Positions 1 through 8,220 are shown, numbered from the stretch's first letter. The stretch: DNA of 64,000 bases from Heliorestis convoluta (GCF_009649955.1 NZ_CP045875.1:849501-913500), one strand, 5' to 3'. Made by a program: numbers and translations. Notes: a model not told the origin generated them from the letters alone.

Positions 1-2
1 AT

Positions 3-353
3 AAGACCTTGATTATTCAAATTGTTAATTTTTCCAAAATCTTCAACGAAGGTGGAGAGTTCCCCCTTTTAACAGGGCAAAAAGATGATGTAAAAGTCAC
101 CTTTGAACGACGTTATGAAGAAAAAGAATCAAATCTCATTTCATTTATCACCCATCTCAAGATAGAAAAGGGAGAAGAGGAAAAGACCTATCGTGATGAA
201 ACAACCTTACGACCTTTGACAAAAGGATTTTTACAAGAGCACTTACAGCGCCTTGGTTATAATGACCTTCAATGGTACGGCGATGTAACAGGAAAACCTT
301 TTCATCCAGAAGAAAGCCCAGCCATTGTCGTTGTGGCTCGTATCAAAAGATAA
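3..353 (+). CDS. C-terminal part of a class I SAM-dependent methyltransferase (cut by window edge)
   Basis: The reading frame is open at the left edge, so the N-terminal SAM-binding Rossmann half lies outside the window. The visible 116 residues end with a pattern typical of the last strands of small class I methyltransferases: a helix, then LQWYGDVTG, and finally AIVVVARIK, which matches the usual closing beta-hairpin. A TTG at position 9 could be mistaken for a start, but nothing like a ribosome site precedes it. The substrate cannot be told from this end. The family call is moderately sure; the partial status is certain. Confidence 0.6.
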   Translation, partial: KTLIIQIVNFSKIFNEGGEFPLLTGQKDDVKVTFERRYEEKESNLISFITHLKIEKGEEEKTYRDETTLRPLTKGFLQEHLQRLGYNDLQWYGDVTGKPFHPEESPAIVVVARIKR

Positions 354-442
354 AAGATTTTTGAGGTCATCGCTTGCAAAAAGAAGAAAGACAGCAATTA
401 CAAGAGCCTATAGCCTTGTCTGAAAGGGAGGGAAAGTGGTAA

Positions 443-461
443 TATTACTAATGAAGTAATA
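443..461. promoter_or_regulatory. Inverted repeat upstream of the Rrf2 gene, candidate operator
   Basis: TATTACT-N5-AGTAATA is a perfect 7-bp inverted repeat about 30 bp before the Rrf2 start. Rrf2 regulators often repress their own promoters through such dyads. That it is the operator of this regulator is inference. Confidence 0.4.
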
Positions 462-490
462 AAAAGCCGTCGAGAATGGAGGCCATAGAC

Positions 491-931
491 GTGGAAATTA
501 CCCGTAAAGCAGAATACGCCATCACAGCCTTACTCGACTTGGCTTTGTTACCGGAAGGAGAATTTACCCTTTCCAAAGAAATAGCCAGACGGCAAGGCAT
601 TCCCAGCAACTTTCTTCCCCAGATCATGGCCACCTTAAGTCGCAAAGGCTGGGTAGAAGCCACAAGAGGCGCTGGCGGTGGTGTCCGACTTTCCGTAGAC
701 CCGGCGACCATTTCACTGCAAGCTGTCATAGAAGTCATCGAGGGGCCCATTGCCATTAACAAGTGCCTCGTTGGAGCTGGCATATGCCAGAACCAGAGCG
801 CCTGCCCACTGCACAACGTCTGGTCTCGAGCCCAAGCAGCCATGTTACAAGTCTTAGGTGAAACAACAGTAGCCGATCTCGTCACGTCCAAAAAAGTCTT
901 GTTAGAAATCATAGAAAAAGAAAAACAGTAG
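491..931 (+). CDS. Rrf2 family Fe-S cluster transcriptional regulator
   Basis: A winged-helix DNA-binding protein of about 146 residues with the Rrf2 opening (EITRKAEYAI) and the GAGGG wing. Cysteines at about 92, 99 and 105 with His 108 (CPLH) lie where IscR and NsrR bind their Fe-S cluster, so it probably senses NO, redox state or cluster supply. GTG 491 is chosen because TGGAGG at 477-482 sits 8 nt before it; the in-frame ATG at 476 overlaps that ribosome site. A terminator follows and hcp is next, so control of the downstream hybrid-cluster and siroheme genes is the natural guess. It could be NsrR-like or IscR-like; sequence alone does not decide. Confidence 0.9.
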   Translation: MEITRKAEYAITALLDLALLPEGEFTLSKEIARRQGIPSNFLPQIMATLSRKGWVEATRGAGGGVRLSVDPATISLQAVIEVIEGPIAINKCLVGAGICQNQSACPLHNVWSRAQAAMLQVLGETTVADLVTSKKVLLEIIEKEKQ

Positions 932-953
932 TTTCGAAGAAAATAAAAATCCG

Positions 954-985
954 ACCGGAGGCGCAGGCACTCCGGTTTTTTGTGT
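954..985 (+). terminator. Rho-independent terminator after the Rrf2 gene
   Basis: ACCGGAG (954-960) pairs with CTCCGGT (970-976) across a 9-nt loop and is followed by a T-rich run. It separates the regulator from the hcp transcription unit. Confidence 0.8.
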
Positions 986-1009
986 TTTTTATAACTTTTT
1001 TCTAGAATC

Positions 1010-1071
1010 GTGATAAATATCACTGAACTAGTAAGGTATATTTGGTTTAATATAACCAAGTTAGTTACATT
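1010..1071 (+). promoter_or_regulatory. hcp promoter region with two inverted repeats
   Basis: GTGA-N6-TCAC at 1010-1023 has the shape of a Crp/Fnr-family site. TTGGTT-N6-AACCAA at 1042-1059 is a second dyad; its left arm could be the -35 element, with TACATT at 1066-1071 as -10 (18-bp spacing). The repeats are seen directly. Which regulator binds (the adjacent Rrf2 protein or a Crp/Fnr protein such as the one at 35903) is inference. Confidence 0.45.
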
Positions 1072-1153
1072 AAAAAAACGACTTCACAAAAGCACCAAAA
1101 ATTTTTCGCAAAAAAGTTTTTTATCCTGAATTAAAAAATGGAGGGGTACATCA

Positions 1154-2506
1154 ATGCATTGCTATCAATGTTCACAAACACCCAAAGGCGGTTGCACCAG
1201 CAAAATCGGCGTCTGTGGAAAAAATGAAGATGTAGCAGCCTTACAAGATACAATTATTTTTGGCCTCAAAGGCGTTGCCGCCTATGCAACCCATGCTCGT
1301 GAGCTCGGCTACACAGACTCAGAAGTAGATGCTATTACCCAAGAAGCACTCTACCTAACCTTAACAAACTCCAACTTTAATGTGCAAGAGCATATCGCCA
1401 TGGCCCTTCGCGTCGGCCACGGAACCGTGAAAGTCATGGATCTGCTTGATAGAGCCCACACAGAAAAACTGGGCGTACCACAACCGGCTGTTGTCAGCTC
1501 TGACAAAATCGAAGGAAAATGTATTGTTGTTACGGGCCATAACCTTTTTGCTTTAGAAGAACTGCTCAAGCAAACAGAAGGCAAAGGCATCAACATTTAC
1601 ACCCACTCGGAAATGCTTCCAGCCCACGGCTATCCAGCTTTGAAAAAATACAGCCACCTAAAAGGAAACATCGGCAAAGCTTGGTATGACCAGCGTCAAC
1701 TATTCGAAAACTTCCCGGGTGCTATCTTAGCAACAACCAACTGTGTAATGCCTATTAAAGGCAGCTACGCCGACCGTTTCTTCACCTACGGCGTCACAGG
1801 CTTAGAAGGTGCAGCCAAGATCGAAAACAACAACTTTGCACCACTAATTGAAAAAGCCCTTTCCTTACCGGCTGCCTCTGTTGATTCCAGCAAAACAATG
1901 CTCACAGGTTTCCACCATGAAACAGTCTTAGGCTTAGCAGACAAAGTCATTGCTGCTGTCAAAGCAGGCAAAATCAAGCGCTTCTTCGTCATCGCTGGTT
2001 GTGACAAGCCTGGTAAAGGCGGCGAATACTACCGTGAACTCGCTCTTTCCGTACCAAAAGACTGTGTCATCCTCACCACCTCCTGTGGTAAATTCCGCTT
2101 CAACGACCACGACTTCGGCGACATTGACGGCATTCCTCGTTACATTGACCTCGGACAATGTAACAACTCCGGCTCTGCTGTAAAAATCGCCGTAGCGCTA
2201 GCAGAAGCCTTCGGATGCTCCGTCAACGACCTACCTGTCAGCATCGTCCTATCTTGGTTCGAACAAAAAGCCGTCGCCATCTTACTAGGCCTCTTCAGCC
2301 TCGGCGTCAAAAATATCTACGTCGGCCCCAACCCACCAGAATTCATTACCCCAGGCGTACTCAAAGTTCTACAAGACAACTTTAACTTGCAACTAACAGG
2401 CAATGCCCAAGAAGACCTGAAAGCCATGCTCGGCAACGGTTCTGCCGTAAAAGTAGGTCCTACTTCTTGGAACGACAAGCTCAAGAACCTCCTTTCCCGT
2501 TTCTAA
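1154..2506 (+). CDS. hcp: Hydroxylamine reductase / hybrid-cluster protein, compact class III-like form
   Basis: The cytoplasmic hybrid-cluster protein reduces NO or hydroxylamine. The N-terminal cluster cysteines are C3-x2-C6-x7-C14-x6-C21. All hybrid-cluster ligands are visible: H129, E153, C197, C283 (persulfide, AGCD), C311, C336 and E370. Compared with the Desulfovibrio protein (H244, E268, C312, C406, C434, C459, E494) these are shifted by a steady 115 to 124 residues. So about 115 residues are missing after the N-terminal cluster, the hallmark of the short class III proteins; length is 450 instead of about 540. GGAGGGG at 1141 is the ribosome site. The genes after it (siroheme protein, DUF1858) suggest a nitrosative stress group. 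Confidence 0.95.
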   Translation: MHCYQCSQTPKGGCTSKIGVCGKNEDVAALQDTIIFGLKGVAAYATHARELGYTDSEVDAITQEALYLTLTNSNFNVQEHIAMALRVGHGTVKVMDLLDRAHTEKLGVPQPAVVSSDKIEGKCIVVTGHNLFALEELLKQTEGKGINIYTHSEMLPAHGYPALKKYSHLKGNIGKAWYDQRQLFENFPGAILATTNCVMPIKGSYADRFFTYGVTGLEGAAKIENNNFAPLIEKALSLPAASVDSSKTMLTGFHHETVLGLADKVIAAVKAGKIKRFFVIAGCDKPGKGGEYYRELALSVPKDCVILTTSCGKFRFNDHDFGDIDGIPRYIDLGQCNNSGSAVKIAVALAEAFGCSVNDLPVSIVLSWFEQKAVAILLGLFSLGVKNIYVGPNPPEFITPGVLKVLQDNFNLQLTGNAQEDLKAMLGNGSAVKVGPTSWNDKLKNLLSRF

Positions 2507-2526
2507 AAAAACCATAAACAAAGCAG

Positions 2527-2592
2527 AAGCGCAGAAGGGTTTAAATCTTGGAGATATGGAAACATATCAACAAAAGCCCTTCTGCGCTTTTC
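2527..2592 (+). terminator. Terminator after hcp with a nested tetraloop hairpin
   Basis: Arms AAGCGCAGAAGGG (2527-2539) and CCCTTCTGCGCTT (2577-2589) form a perfect 13-bp stem followed by TTTTC. The 37-nt loop holds a second perfect hairpin, GATATG-GAAA-CATATC, with a GNRA tetraloop. It lies between hcp and the siroheme gene, so it may attenuate rather than fully stop read-through. Confidence 0.75.
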
Positions 2593-2644
2593 TTCATGAA
2601 ACCAGAGCCTAGCAACAAAACAACGAAAGGAGGTCTAAACTCCA

Positions 2645-3457
2645 ATGACAGAACAAAAACCTCCCCCAGGCTTTGAAGATATGCTGGCCCCCAGAGGCGC
2701 TAACAAACAACGGGACCTGAAAACTTTCGCCATCGTGCCCCATCACCCCGGCGGTTTTATGACACCGGATCAACTGGCCAAAGTCGCCGAAGTAGCCAAA
2801 AAGTACGCCAAAGTCGTCAACGTCACATCGGGCCAACAAATCATGCTCATCGGCTTAGAAAGAAATGACGTAGAAAAAGCTTGGCAAGATCTCGGTAGAG
2901 AACCAGAAGGATTGCTCGGACCACGCTGTCGTGGTGTACGCTTTTGTCCAGGCATCGCCTATTGCAAACGAGCTACCTCCGATGCCATCGGCATCGGTAC
3001 ACAACTCGATAAAAAATTCCGAGGCATGGACGTACCGAACAAAGTAAAAATGAGCGTAGCCGGCTGCTACCTCTCCTGCACTGCCCCAGCCATTCGCGAC
3101 ATAGGCATCATCGGCGTAGATGCCGACAGCTATCGCATCGTCATCGGCGGTAGCGGCGGTCACGCCCCCCGCCTTGCCGACCTTCTCATCGAAGGCGTCA
3201 ATCGCCAACAAGTCTTAGAAATCTGCGAAAGAACACTGAACTACTTCAAAGAAAAAGCCCAACCCGGTGAACGCCTCTCAGAATTTGTCCCTCGCATGGG
3301 ACTAAAACAAGTTCGCCAGGAAATTTTAGGACCTATGAAAGACTTACCAAGATGGCCTACAGAAGAAGAAGAAAAAAATAGAGTACTCCGAGGCCCCAAC
3401 CCACCCATGACAGTACAAAGCGGCGGCCAAGCAAGCTGCCCCATGCCGCCTATGTAA
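2645..3457 (+). CDS. Small one-domain siroheme nitrite/sulfite reductase-like protein
   Basis: A 270-residue protein with one ferredoxin-like half domain (about 25-90) and one siroheme/[4Fe-4S] domain. The cluster and siroheme ligand pattern is intact: C95-x5-C101 and C141-x3-C145 (GCYLSC). Assimilatory sulfite and nitrite reductases have two such halves and over 500 residues; this resembles the short dissimilatory-like siroheme proteins of anaerobes. The tail is proline-rich and ends CPMPPM. GGAGG precedes the ATG. Lying between hcp and the DUF1858 gene suggests reduction of nitrite, NO-derived species or sulfite in the cytoplasm. The real substrate is unknown. Confidence 0.8.
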   Translation: MTEQKPPPGFEDMLAPRGANKQRDLKTFAIVPHHPGGFMTPDQLAKVAEVAKKYAKVVNVTSGQQIMLIGLERNDVEKAWQDLGREPEGLLGPRCRGVRFCPGIAYCKRATSDAIGIGTQLDKKFRGMDVPNKVKMSVAGCYLSCTAPAIRDIGIIGVDADSYRIVIGGSGGHAPRLADLLIEGVNRQQVLEICERTLNYFKEKAQPGERLSEFVPRMGLKQVRQEILGPMKDLPRWPTEEEEKNRVLRGPNPPMTVQSGGQASCPMPPM

Positions 3458-3546
3458 AGCCAGTATCCCTTTTAGAAGGAATCGACAACGCCGCTCTCCC
3501 TTCACTGTAAGGCATCGACACTACCTAATGATAAGGAGACCAAATA

Positions 3547-3744
3547 ATGATAGAAAAAGAAATGACCATTGCCCATATTGTCCAAAACTACCCTGCCACC
3601 ATTCCCGTATTTCGCTCTTTTGGCATGCACTGCCTAGGCTGCCCCTCGGCCACAGGAGAATCGCTAGCCCAAGCAGCACAAGTCCACGGTTTTGACGTCG
3701 ATAGACTGCTAGGTGCCCTGAACGACGCGCTGAAAAGCGATTAA
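3547..3744 (+). CDS. DUF1858 hybrid-cluster-associated redox disulfide protein
   Basis: A 65-residue protein made of a single DUF1858 domain. It has the family's CxxC-type pair at C29 and C32 in the motif MHCLGCPSA, and the typical opening MTIAHIVQNYP. The subfamily is named for its association with hybrid-cluster (prismane) proteins, and hcp lies two genes upstream, which supports the call. It may pass electrons or protect thiols for Hcp or the siroheme protein; that role is inference. AAGGAG lies 9 nt before ATG, and a strong terminator follows, ending the group. Confidence 0.85.
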   Translation: MIEKEMTIAHIVQNYPATIPVFRSFGMHCLGCPSATGESLAQAAQVHGFDVDRLLGALNDALKSD

Positions 3745-3782
3745 GAAAGTAGTTTTCCAGCCCCCGATATGATACAATGAGG

Positions 3783-3815
3783 CTCCGCCAGACTTTTTTT
3801 TGGCGGAGTTTTTTC
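3783..3815 (+). terminator. Rho-independent terminator
   Basis: CTCCGCCA (3783-3790) and TGGCGGAG (3801-3808) form an 8-bp GC-rich stem followed by TTTTTT. It closes the redox group before the replication genes. Confidence 0.9.
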
Positions 3816-3852
3816 TTGTTGTCCCACTGCAACCAACAGAAGGGAGAGGGAC

Positions 3853-5199
3853 ATGTCATTAGCACATTGGTTACAACGCCTTTGGGAAAAAGGCGTGCTG
3901 CATCTACATAAACTGCTCTATCACTCCAAAGAAGAATTACAACTGAGCAACGAAACATTACAAGCCTTGCTAGTGATCGAAGAAAAAATGGCCACAGCAG
4001 GTGACAAAGGCATTCCTGTCGTCGGCCTCACACGACATATCGCCGACTCCATCGCACACCTCAAAAAAAGCAATATCATTGAAGTAGAATGCGAAGAAGG
4101 TCGCGCTTTCATTTCTTTTACACCCCTTTTTGCCAGGTTGCTCCAGAGCAAAGGAGGCCATTCCGAACTAGGCAAACAGTACCTGCAAATGTACGAAGAA
4201 ATTCAAGAAGAAATGGGCCGCCTCGAAGACGTAAGAAACCGACAAGTCTTCGAACGGAACCAACTTCATGAAGAGCGCAAGGCAATGCTAGAAAAAGAAG
4301 AACGCCTCCATACCTGGGAAAAGGAACTACGAAAAAAAGAAAAAGAAATCCAAGAAGAGCAAAAAGAACTGATTCAAGAAGAAAAAAAATTACAAGAAAA
4401 AGCGCTTCATCTGGGAGAAGAAAAACTTCTCCTCGAAAAGGAAAGAAACGATCTAAATAATTTACGCCAAGAACTAAAAGAAGTAAAAGCCTACTTAGAT
4501 CAACAATCAGCAACACGCAACCGCTCTTCTGTCGTTATACCCCTTTTTGAACAAGAAGAAAGCCAACTCTTGCAAATCGCTACATTCTTGCAGCAACAAC
4601 GGGGACAAGCTGCCAACAAAGAAGAGATTCGAGAAATTGAAAAGCTTCAACAGCGCTACCGCTGGTCTCTCGAATTTACCTTGCGCTTTCTCAACCTAGC
4701 TTTCAAGCAAGGTCATCGCAGCGTAATAGAGTACCGTCGCCAGGCTGAAATGGTCTATCAGCGAGGTATCGAGACGATCGAAAAGCTCGAAGAATATTTT
4801 AATAAAAAATCATTTTTTGATGAAAAAATATCAGAAGTCTGGGTCACCTTAGGTAGCTCCATCCGGATCAACGATATCTTTATAGACATGTACAAAAAAT
4901 GGTCACAGACCTGGGGCTTTTCTCACGAAGTAATCCTAAGAGCCTGTCAAGAAACATACAAAGGCGCTCAGAATCCCAACCTCAATTACGTCGACGCCAT
5001 CTTGACGCGTTGGCGCCAAGCGGGCGTCCGTACAGTCCAAGAAGGGGAACGGGAAATAGAAAAGTTCAAACAACAACGCAATCGTAACTACCAAAGAAAC
5101 AAAGCCACCATCGCCACCAGCAGCCCCTTATCAGGTGAAAACGTCGTACCCAAAAATGAAGAAGAAGCCAAAGCCTACGAACGCTTTCGCCATCTGTAG
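3853..5199 (+). CDS. DnaD-domain replication initiation protein with a long coiled coil
   Basis: A 448-residue protein. Residues 1-105 look like the winged-helix N-terminal part of DnaB/DnaD primosome proteins. Residues about 108-225 are an almost unbroken Glu/Lys-rich coiled coil. From about 240, and most clearly in FSHEVILRACQETYKG through NYVDAILTRWRQAGV (about 350-400), comes the DnaD C-terminal domain that binds DNA. In Firmicutes this family helps load the replicative helicase, and the helicase loader gene follows directly. The coiled coil is much longer than in usual DnaD or DnaB and may be a dimer rod or spacer. GGGAGAGGG precedes ATG. Confidence 0.8.
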   Translation: MSLAHWLQRLWEKGVLHLHKLLYHSKEELQLSNETLQALLVIEEKMATAGDKGIPVVGLTRHIADSIAHLKKSNIIEVECEEGRAFISFTPLFARLLQSKGGHSELGKQYLQMYEEIQEEMGRLEDVRNRQVFERNQLHEERKAMLEKEERLHTWEKELRKKEKEIQEEQKELIQEEKKLQEKALHLGEEKLLLEKERNDLNNLRQELKEVKAYLDQQSATRNRSSVVIPLFEQEESQLLQIATFLQQQRGQAANKEEIREIEKLQQRYRWSLEFTLRFLNLAFKQGHRSVIEYRRQAEMVYQRGIETIEKLEEYFNKKSFFDEKISEVWVTLGSSIRINDIFIDMYKKWSQTWGFSHEVILRACQETYKGAQNPNLNYVDAILTRWRQAGVRTVQEGEREIEKFKQQRNRNYQRNKATIATSSPLSGENVVPKNEEEAKAYERFRHL

Positions 5200-5249
5200 A
5201 GCAATCTGATAGATAGACAGGCCAAATCCAAAGAGGTGATCAGCACCCA

Positions 5250-6203
5250 ATGATCGACCGCGATACAAAACGCCTACGCAAACAAGCCGAGCGGGACAGA
5301 AGAGTCGAAGAAATTTACCAAAAAGATAAAAAGCTCTATGAAATCGATCAAGCTTTGCGCCTTACAGGGATACAACTCCTTCAATTAGCCTTAGGTAAAA
5401 TATCTCTACAAGAGCAAGAAGCGCTAAGTAAGAAACGGTCTCAACTAAGCGAGGAACGAGAAAAGCGGCTTAAAGCCTTAGGACTCGATCAAAAGCTCTA
5501 CGAAGTACAGTGGGATTGCCCCCAGTGCCACGATCGAGGCTGGATTGACTTTGGCGTAAAATGCACCTGTCTCATTCAAGAAGAAATCAACACAGCCTTT
5601 GCGCAATCGGGACTTACAGAAGAAATGAAAGACCAAACTTTTGAGTCTTTTGATCTAACCTGGTATAAAGAACAAAGAGATGGATTGGCCCTCGCGCAGA
5701 AAATGGACAAGGTACTCGCCCTTTGCCGCAACTTTGCCCGTGAAGTAATCGCAGGAAAAAGGCAAAAAGATTTGCTTTTCTACGGCGCTGTAGGAACGGG
5801 CAAGACCCACCTTTCCAGCGCCATTGCCAATGCTGTCTTAGCAGAAGGCAAATCCGTCGTCTATCGCACGATCAGCCAAATTATCACCACCATCTACGAA
5901 GCCAAGTTCGACTTTCAGAATCAAGGTCGTCAACCAGAAGTACTCAAAGGGTTGCGCCAAGCTGATCTGGTGATCATTGACGACCTAGGAACTGAAAAAA
6001 CAACGGAATTTGTCGTACAGGAGCTTTTTGAGTTGATAAACGATCGTCAGCGCATGGGCAAACCTCTATTAATCTCAACCAACATGGCTCTTCGAGATCT
6101 ACCCAGTCGCTATAGCATGCGAACGGCCGATCGCCTGATTACGCGTTCAATTTGTATTCAATTCGAAGGCATGAGCATACGACAACTGAAGGCAGAAAAG
6201 TAG
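5250..6203 (+). CDS. dnaI: DnaI/DnaC-like AAA+ helicase loader
   Basis: A 317-residue loader for the replicative helicase DnaB. The N-terminal part (1-85) is helical and is followed by a zinc-binding stretch, CPQC then CTC (about 90-110), as in DnaI. The AAA+ core has Walker A GAVGTGKTH (about 180), Walker B VIIDDLG (about 245) and sensor 1 STN. GAGGTGAT lies before ATG. Its gene follows the DnaD-like gene by 50 nt, forming a helicase-loading pair, while dnaB itself is at 20667. The symbol follows Bacillus usage; dnaC would serve equally well. Confidence 0.9.
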   Translation: MIDRDTKRLRKQAERDRRVEEIYQKDKKLYEIDQALRLTGIQLLQLALGKISLQEQEALSKKRSQLSEEREKRLKALGLDQKLYEVQWDCPQCHDRGWIDFGVKCTCLIQEEINTAFAQSGLTEEMKDQTFESFDLTWYKEQRDGLALAQKMDKVLALCRNFAREVIAGKRQKDLLFYGAVGTGKTHLSSAIANAVLAEGKSVVYRTISQIITTIYEAKFDFQNQGRQPEVLKGLRQADLVIIDDLGTEKTTEFVVQELFELINDRQRMGKPLLISTNMALRDLPSRYSMRTADRLITRSICIQFEGMSIRQLKAEK

Positions 6204-6217
6204 ACGCCATAAAGTAG

Positions 6218-7063
6218 GTGAGTGTATTGTCTACGCAACAATCTTGGACTATCGGCATTGATGCTGGATCAACAGCCATCAAAATCGCTTTATACAACGG
6301 CCAGGATTTCTTTTGTGGACAAAGACCTTCTGGATGGAGCCCCCGTCAAGAAGCCCAAGAAATGCTTGACAAAGCAGTCAAAGAGCAAGTTGCAGCACCT
6401 TCAGAAGCAGAAAAAACGATCAAAGCCATCTACGCTACGGGCTACGGTCGTGTCAGTTTGCACTTTGCCAACAAAGCGATGACAGAAATTGCTTGTCACG
6501 GCAAAGGCGCTGCCTATCTAGCCAAGGAAGCGTTAGCATTAGAAAAAAGCCTGATCATTGATATAGGTGGCCAAGATGCCAAAGGCATTGTCATCAACAA
6601 CCAAGGTCGCGTTTTAGACTTTGTCATGAATGACAAATGCGCCGCCGGTACAGGTCGGTTCTTGCAAGTAACAGCACAGGCTTTAGGCTTAGAAGTGACT
6701 GACTTATCCACGATCGCGGAAGAAGGAACTGATAGAGCCCACCCCATTAACGCCATGTGTACCGTTTTTGCTGAATCGGAAGTCATCGGTTTACTTCATA
6801 AAGGAATAAGTCGCCAAGCCATCGTTGCTGGCTTACATCAATCCATCGCGCGCCGCGTTGTCGCCATGGTAGCTCGATTGCTACCGAGAGAGGAAAGCCC
6901 TATACTATTTACAGGCGGTGTATCTTGTAATCAAAGCATTGCTAAGGCCATAGAAGCAGAATTACAACGACCAGTTATCGTTCCATCCCAAGCAACCTAC
7001 GCTGGAGCCATTGGTGCAGCTTTATATGCTTGGGAAGATCAGAAAGGAGATTCACGAACTTGA
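6218..7063 (+). CDS. ATP-dependent acyl-CoA dehydratase activase / double-cubane protein reductase
   Basis: An ASKHA-fold ATPase of the HgdC/BcrA-D/YjiL family (about 281 residues). It has the phosphate-binding GIDAGSTAIK loop, IDIGGQDAK, and the two cysteines NDKCAAGTGR and CTVFAESEV that hold a [4Fe-4S] cluster between two subunits. It uses ATP to push low-potential electrons onto its partner, whose start overlaps its stop (TTGA). The start is uncertain: GTG 6218, or TTG 6227, which has AGGTGA better spaced before it. The single-subunit partner makes a double-cubane protein reductase likelier than a 2-hydroxyglutaryl-CoA enzyme. Confidence 0.85.
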   Translation: MSVLSTQQSWTIGIDAGSTAIKIALYNGQDFFCGQRPSGWSPRQEAQEMLDKAVKEQVAAPSEAEKTIKAIYATGYGRVSLHFANKAMTEIACHGKGAAYLAKEALALEKSLIIDIGGQDAKGIVINNQGRVLDFVMNDKCAAGTGRFLQVTAQALGLEVTDLSTIAEEGTDRAHPINAMCTVFAESEVIGLLHKGISRQAIVAGLHQSIARRVVAMVARLLPREESPILFTGGVSCNQSIAKAIEAELQRPVIVPSQATYAGAIGAALYAWEDQKGDSRT

Positions 7064-8214
7064 GCCTATCTCGTCCTTTATCCATGGCCCACTTTGACAT
7101 GGCCATACCTCACGCTGCCACATCCATCAAGCAAATGAAAGAAGCAGGCACCAAAGTTGTCGGACACTACTGTGTAATGGCACCGCAGGAACTTATTCTT
7201 GCAGCAGGTGCAGTTCCCATGGCCCTTTGCGCTACCAAAGAAGAACCGATTGCCGATGGCGAGAAAGCACTGCCTCGCAACTTCTGTCCTCTAATCAAAT
7301 CCTCATACGGCTTTGCCATCACCGATAAATGCCCCTTTTTCCTCTATTCCGATTTGGTCATGGGAGAAACGACTTGTGACGGCAAAAAGAAAATGTTTGA
7401 ACTCATGAGCCAATGTAAGCCCATGGTCGTCATGAACTTGCCACCAAGCTATGAGCGAGAAGCTGACAAAGCCTACTGGCTAACAGAAGTAGAACGAACA
7501 AAAGCAGTCTTAGAAGAACAATTTAACGTTACCATCACCGAAGAAGCCATTGTGGAAGCGACCAAAGTTCTTAATGCCGAGCGCCGTCTCGTACAAAGTC
7601 TAGCGAAAACAATGCAAGCTGATCCAGTGCCCTTAAGCGGCCTTGACTTATTAAAAGTACTCTGGTCTCGCAACTTCGTCTTTGACCGTGCAGAATTTGC
7701 CGCTCAAGTAGAAGAATTGATTGCCGAGCTAGAAGAACGAATTCAAAAAGGTGAAGGAGCCCTGCCCAAAGGCGCCAAACGCATCATCGTCACAGGCGTA
7801 CCAACCGGATTGGGCGCAGAGAAAGTCCTCCGCCTCCTCGAAGAATCAGGCGCTGCCATTGTCTACATAGAAAACTGTGCCGGCATGAAACAATTCTTGA
7901 CCGAAGTGGACGAATCAAAAGAACCGTTGCAAGGCGTTGCCGATAAATACCTAGCAACCCCCTGTTCCTGTATGAGCCCCAATAAGACGAGACTAGAACT
8001 ATTGGCACAACTTGTCGATGAATACAACGCCGACGGCGTCGTAGACATTACCTGGCAAGGCTGTCACACCTACAACGTAGAATCAAGAATTCTACGAGAG
8101 TACCTCCAAGAGAAAAAAGGCACGCCCTTCCTCCACATAGAGACAGATTACTCACAAGGAGACAGCGAGCAACTGAAAACGCGCATCCAAGCCTTCTTGG
8201 AAATGATAGCCTAA
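7060..8214 (+). CDS. 2-hydroxyacyl-CoA dehydratase-like protein, probable double-cubane cluster protein
   Basis: 384 residues, about the length of E. coli YjiM and of known double-cubane cluster proteins. C76, C106 and C335 match the spacing of the three cluster cysteines of HgdB/HadB-type subunits. Extra conserved-looking cysteines (C38, C91, C273, C302, C304) could hold a second cubane. There is one dehydratase-type subunit, not an A/B pair, as in the double-cubane protein of Carboxydothermus, which reduces small molecules such as acetylene. TTG 7060 is chosen because AAGGAGA ends 9 nt upstream; it overlaps the activase stop. No fermentation genes lie nearby. The natural substrate is unknown. 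Confidence 0.8.
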   Translation: MSLSRPLSMAHFDMAIPHAATSIKQMKEAGTKVVGHYCVMAPQELILAAGAVPMALCATKEEPIADGEKALPRNFCPLIKSSYGFAITDKCPFFLYSDLVMGETTCDGKKKMFELMSQCKPMVVMNLPPSYEREADKAYWLTEVERTKAVLEEQFNVTITEEAIVEATKVLNAERRLVQSLAKTMQADPVPLSGLDLLKVLWSRNFVFDRAEFAAQVEELIAELEERIQKGEGALPKGAKRIIVTGVPTGLGAEKVLRLLEESGAAIVYIENCAGMKQFLTEVDESKEPLQGVADKYLATPCSCMSPNKTRLELLAQLVDEYNADGVVDITWQGCHTYNVESRILREYLQEKKGTPFLHIETDYSQGDSEQLKTRIQAFLEMIA

Positions 8215-8220
8215 AGAAAA

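Noticed and set aside
448-1059. Minus-strand open frame of 203 codons opposite the Rrf2 gene
   Set aside because: It runs through the terminator and promoter region and mirrors the Rrf2 coding sequence; no start signal.
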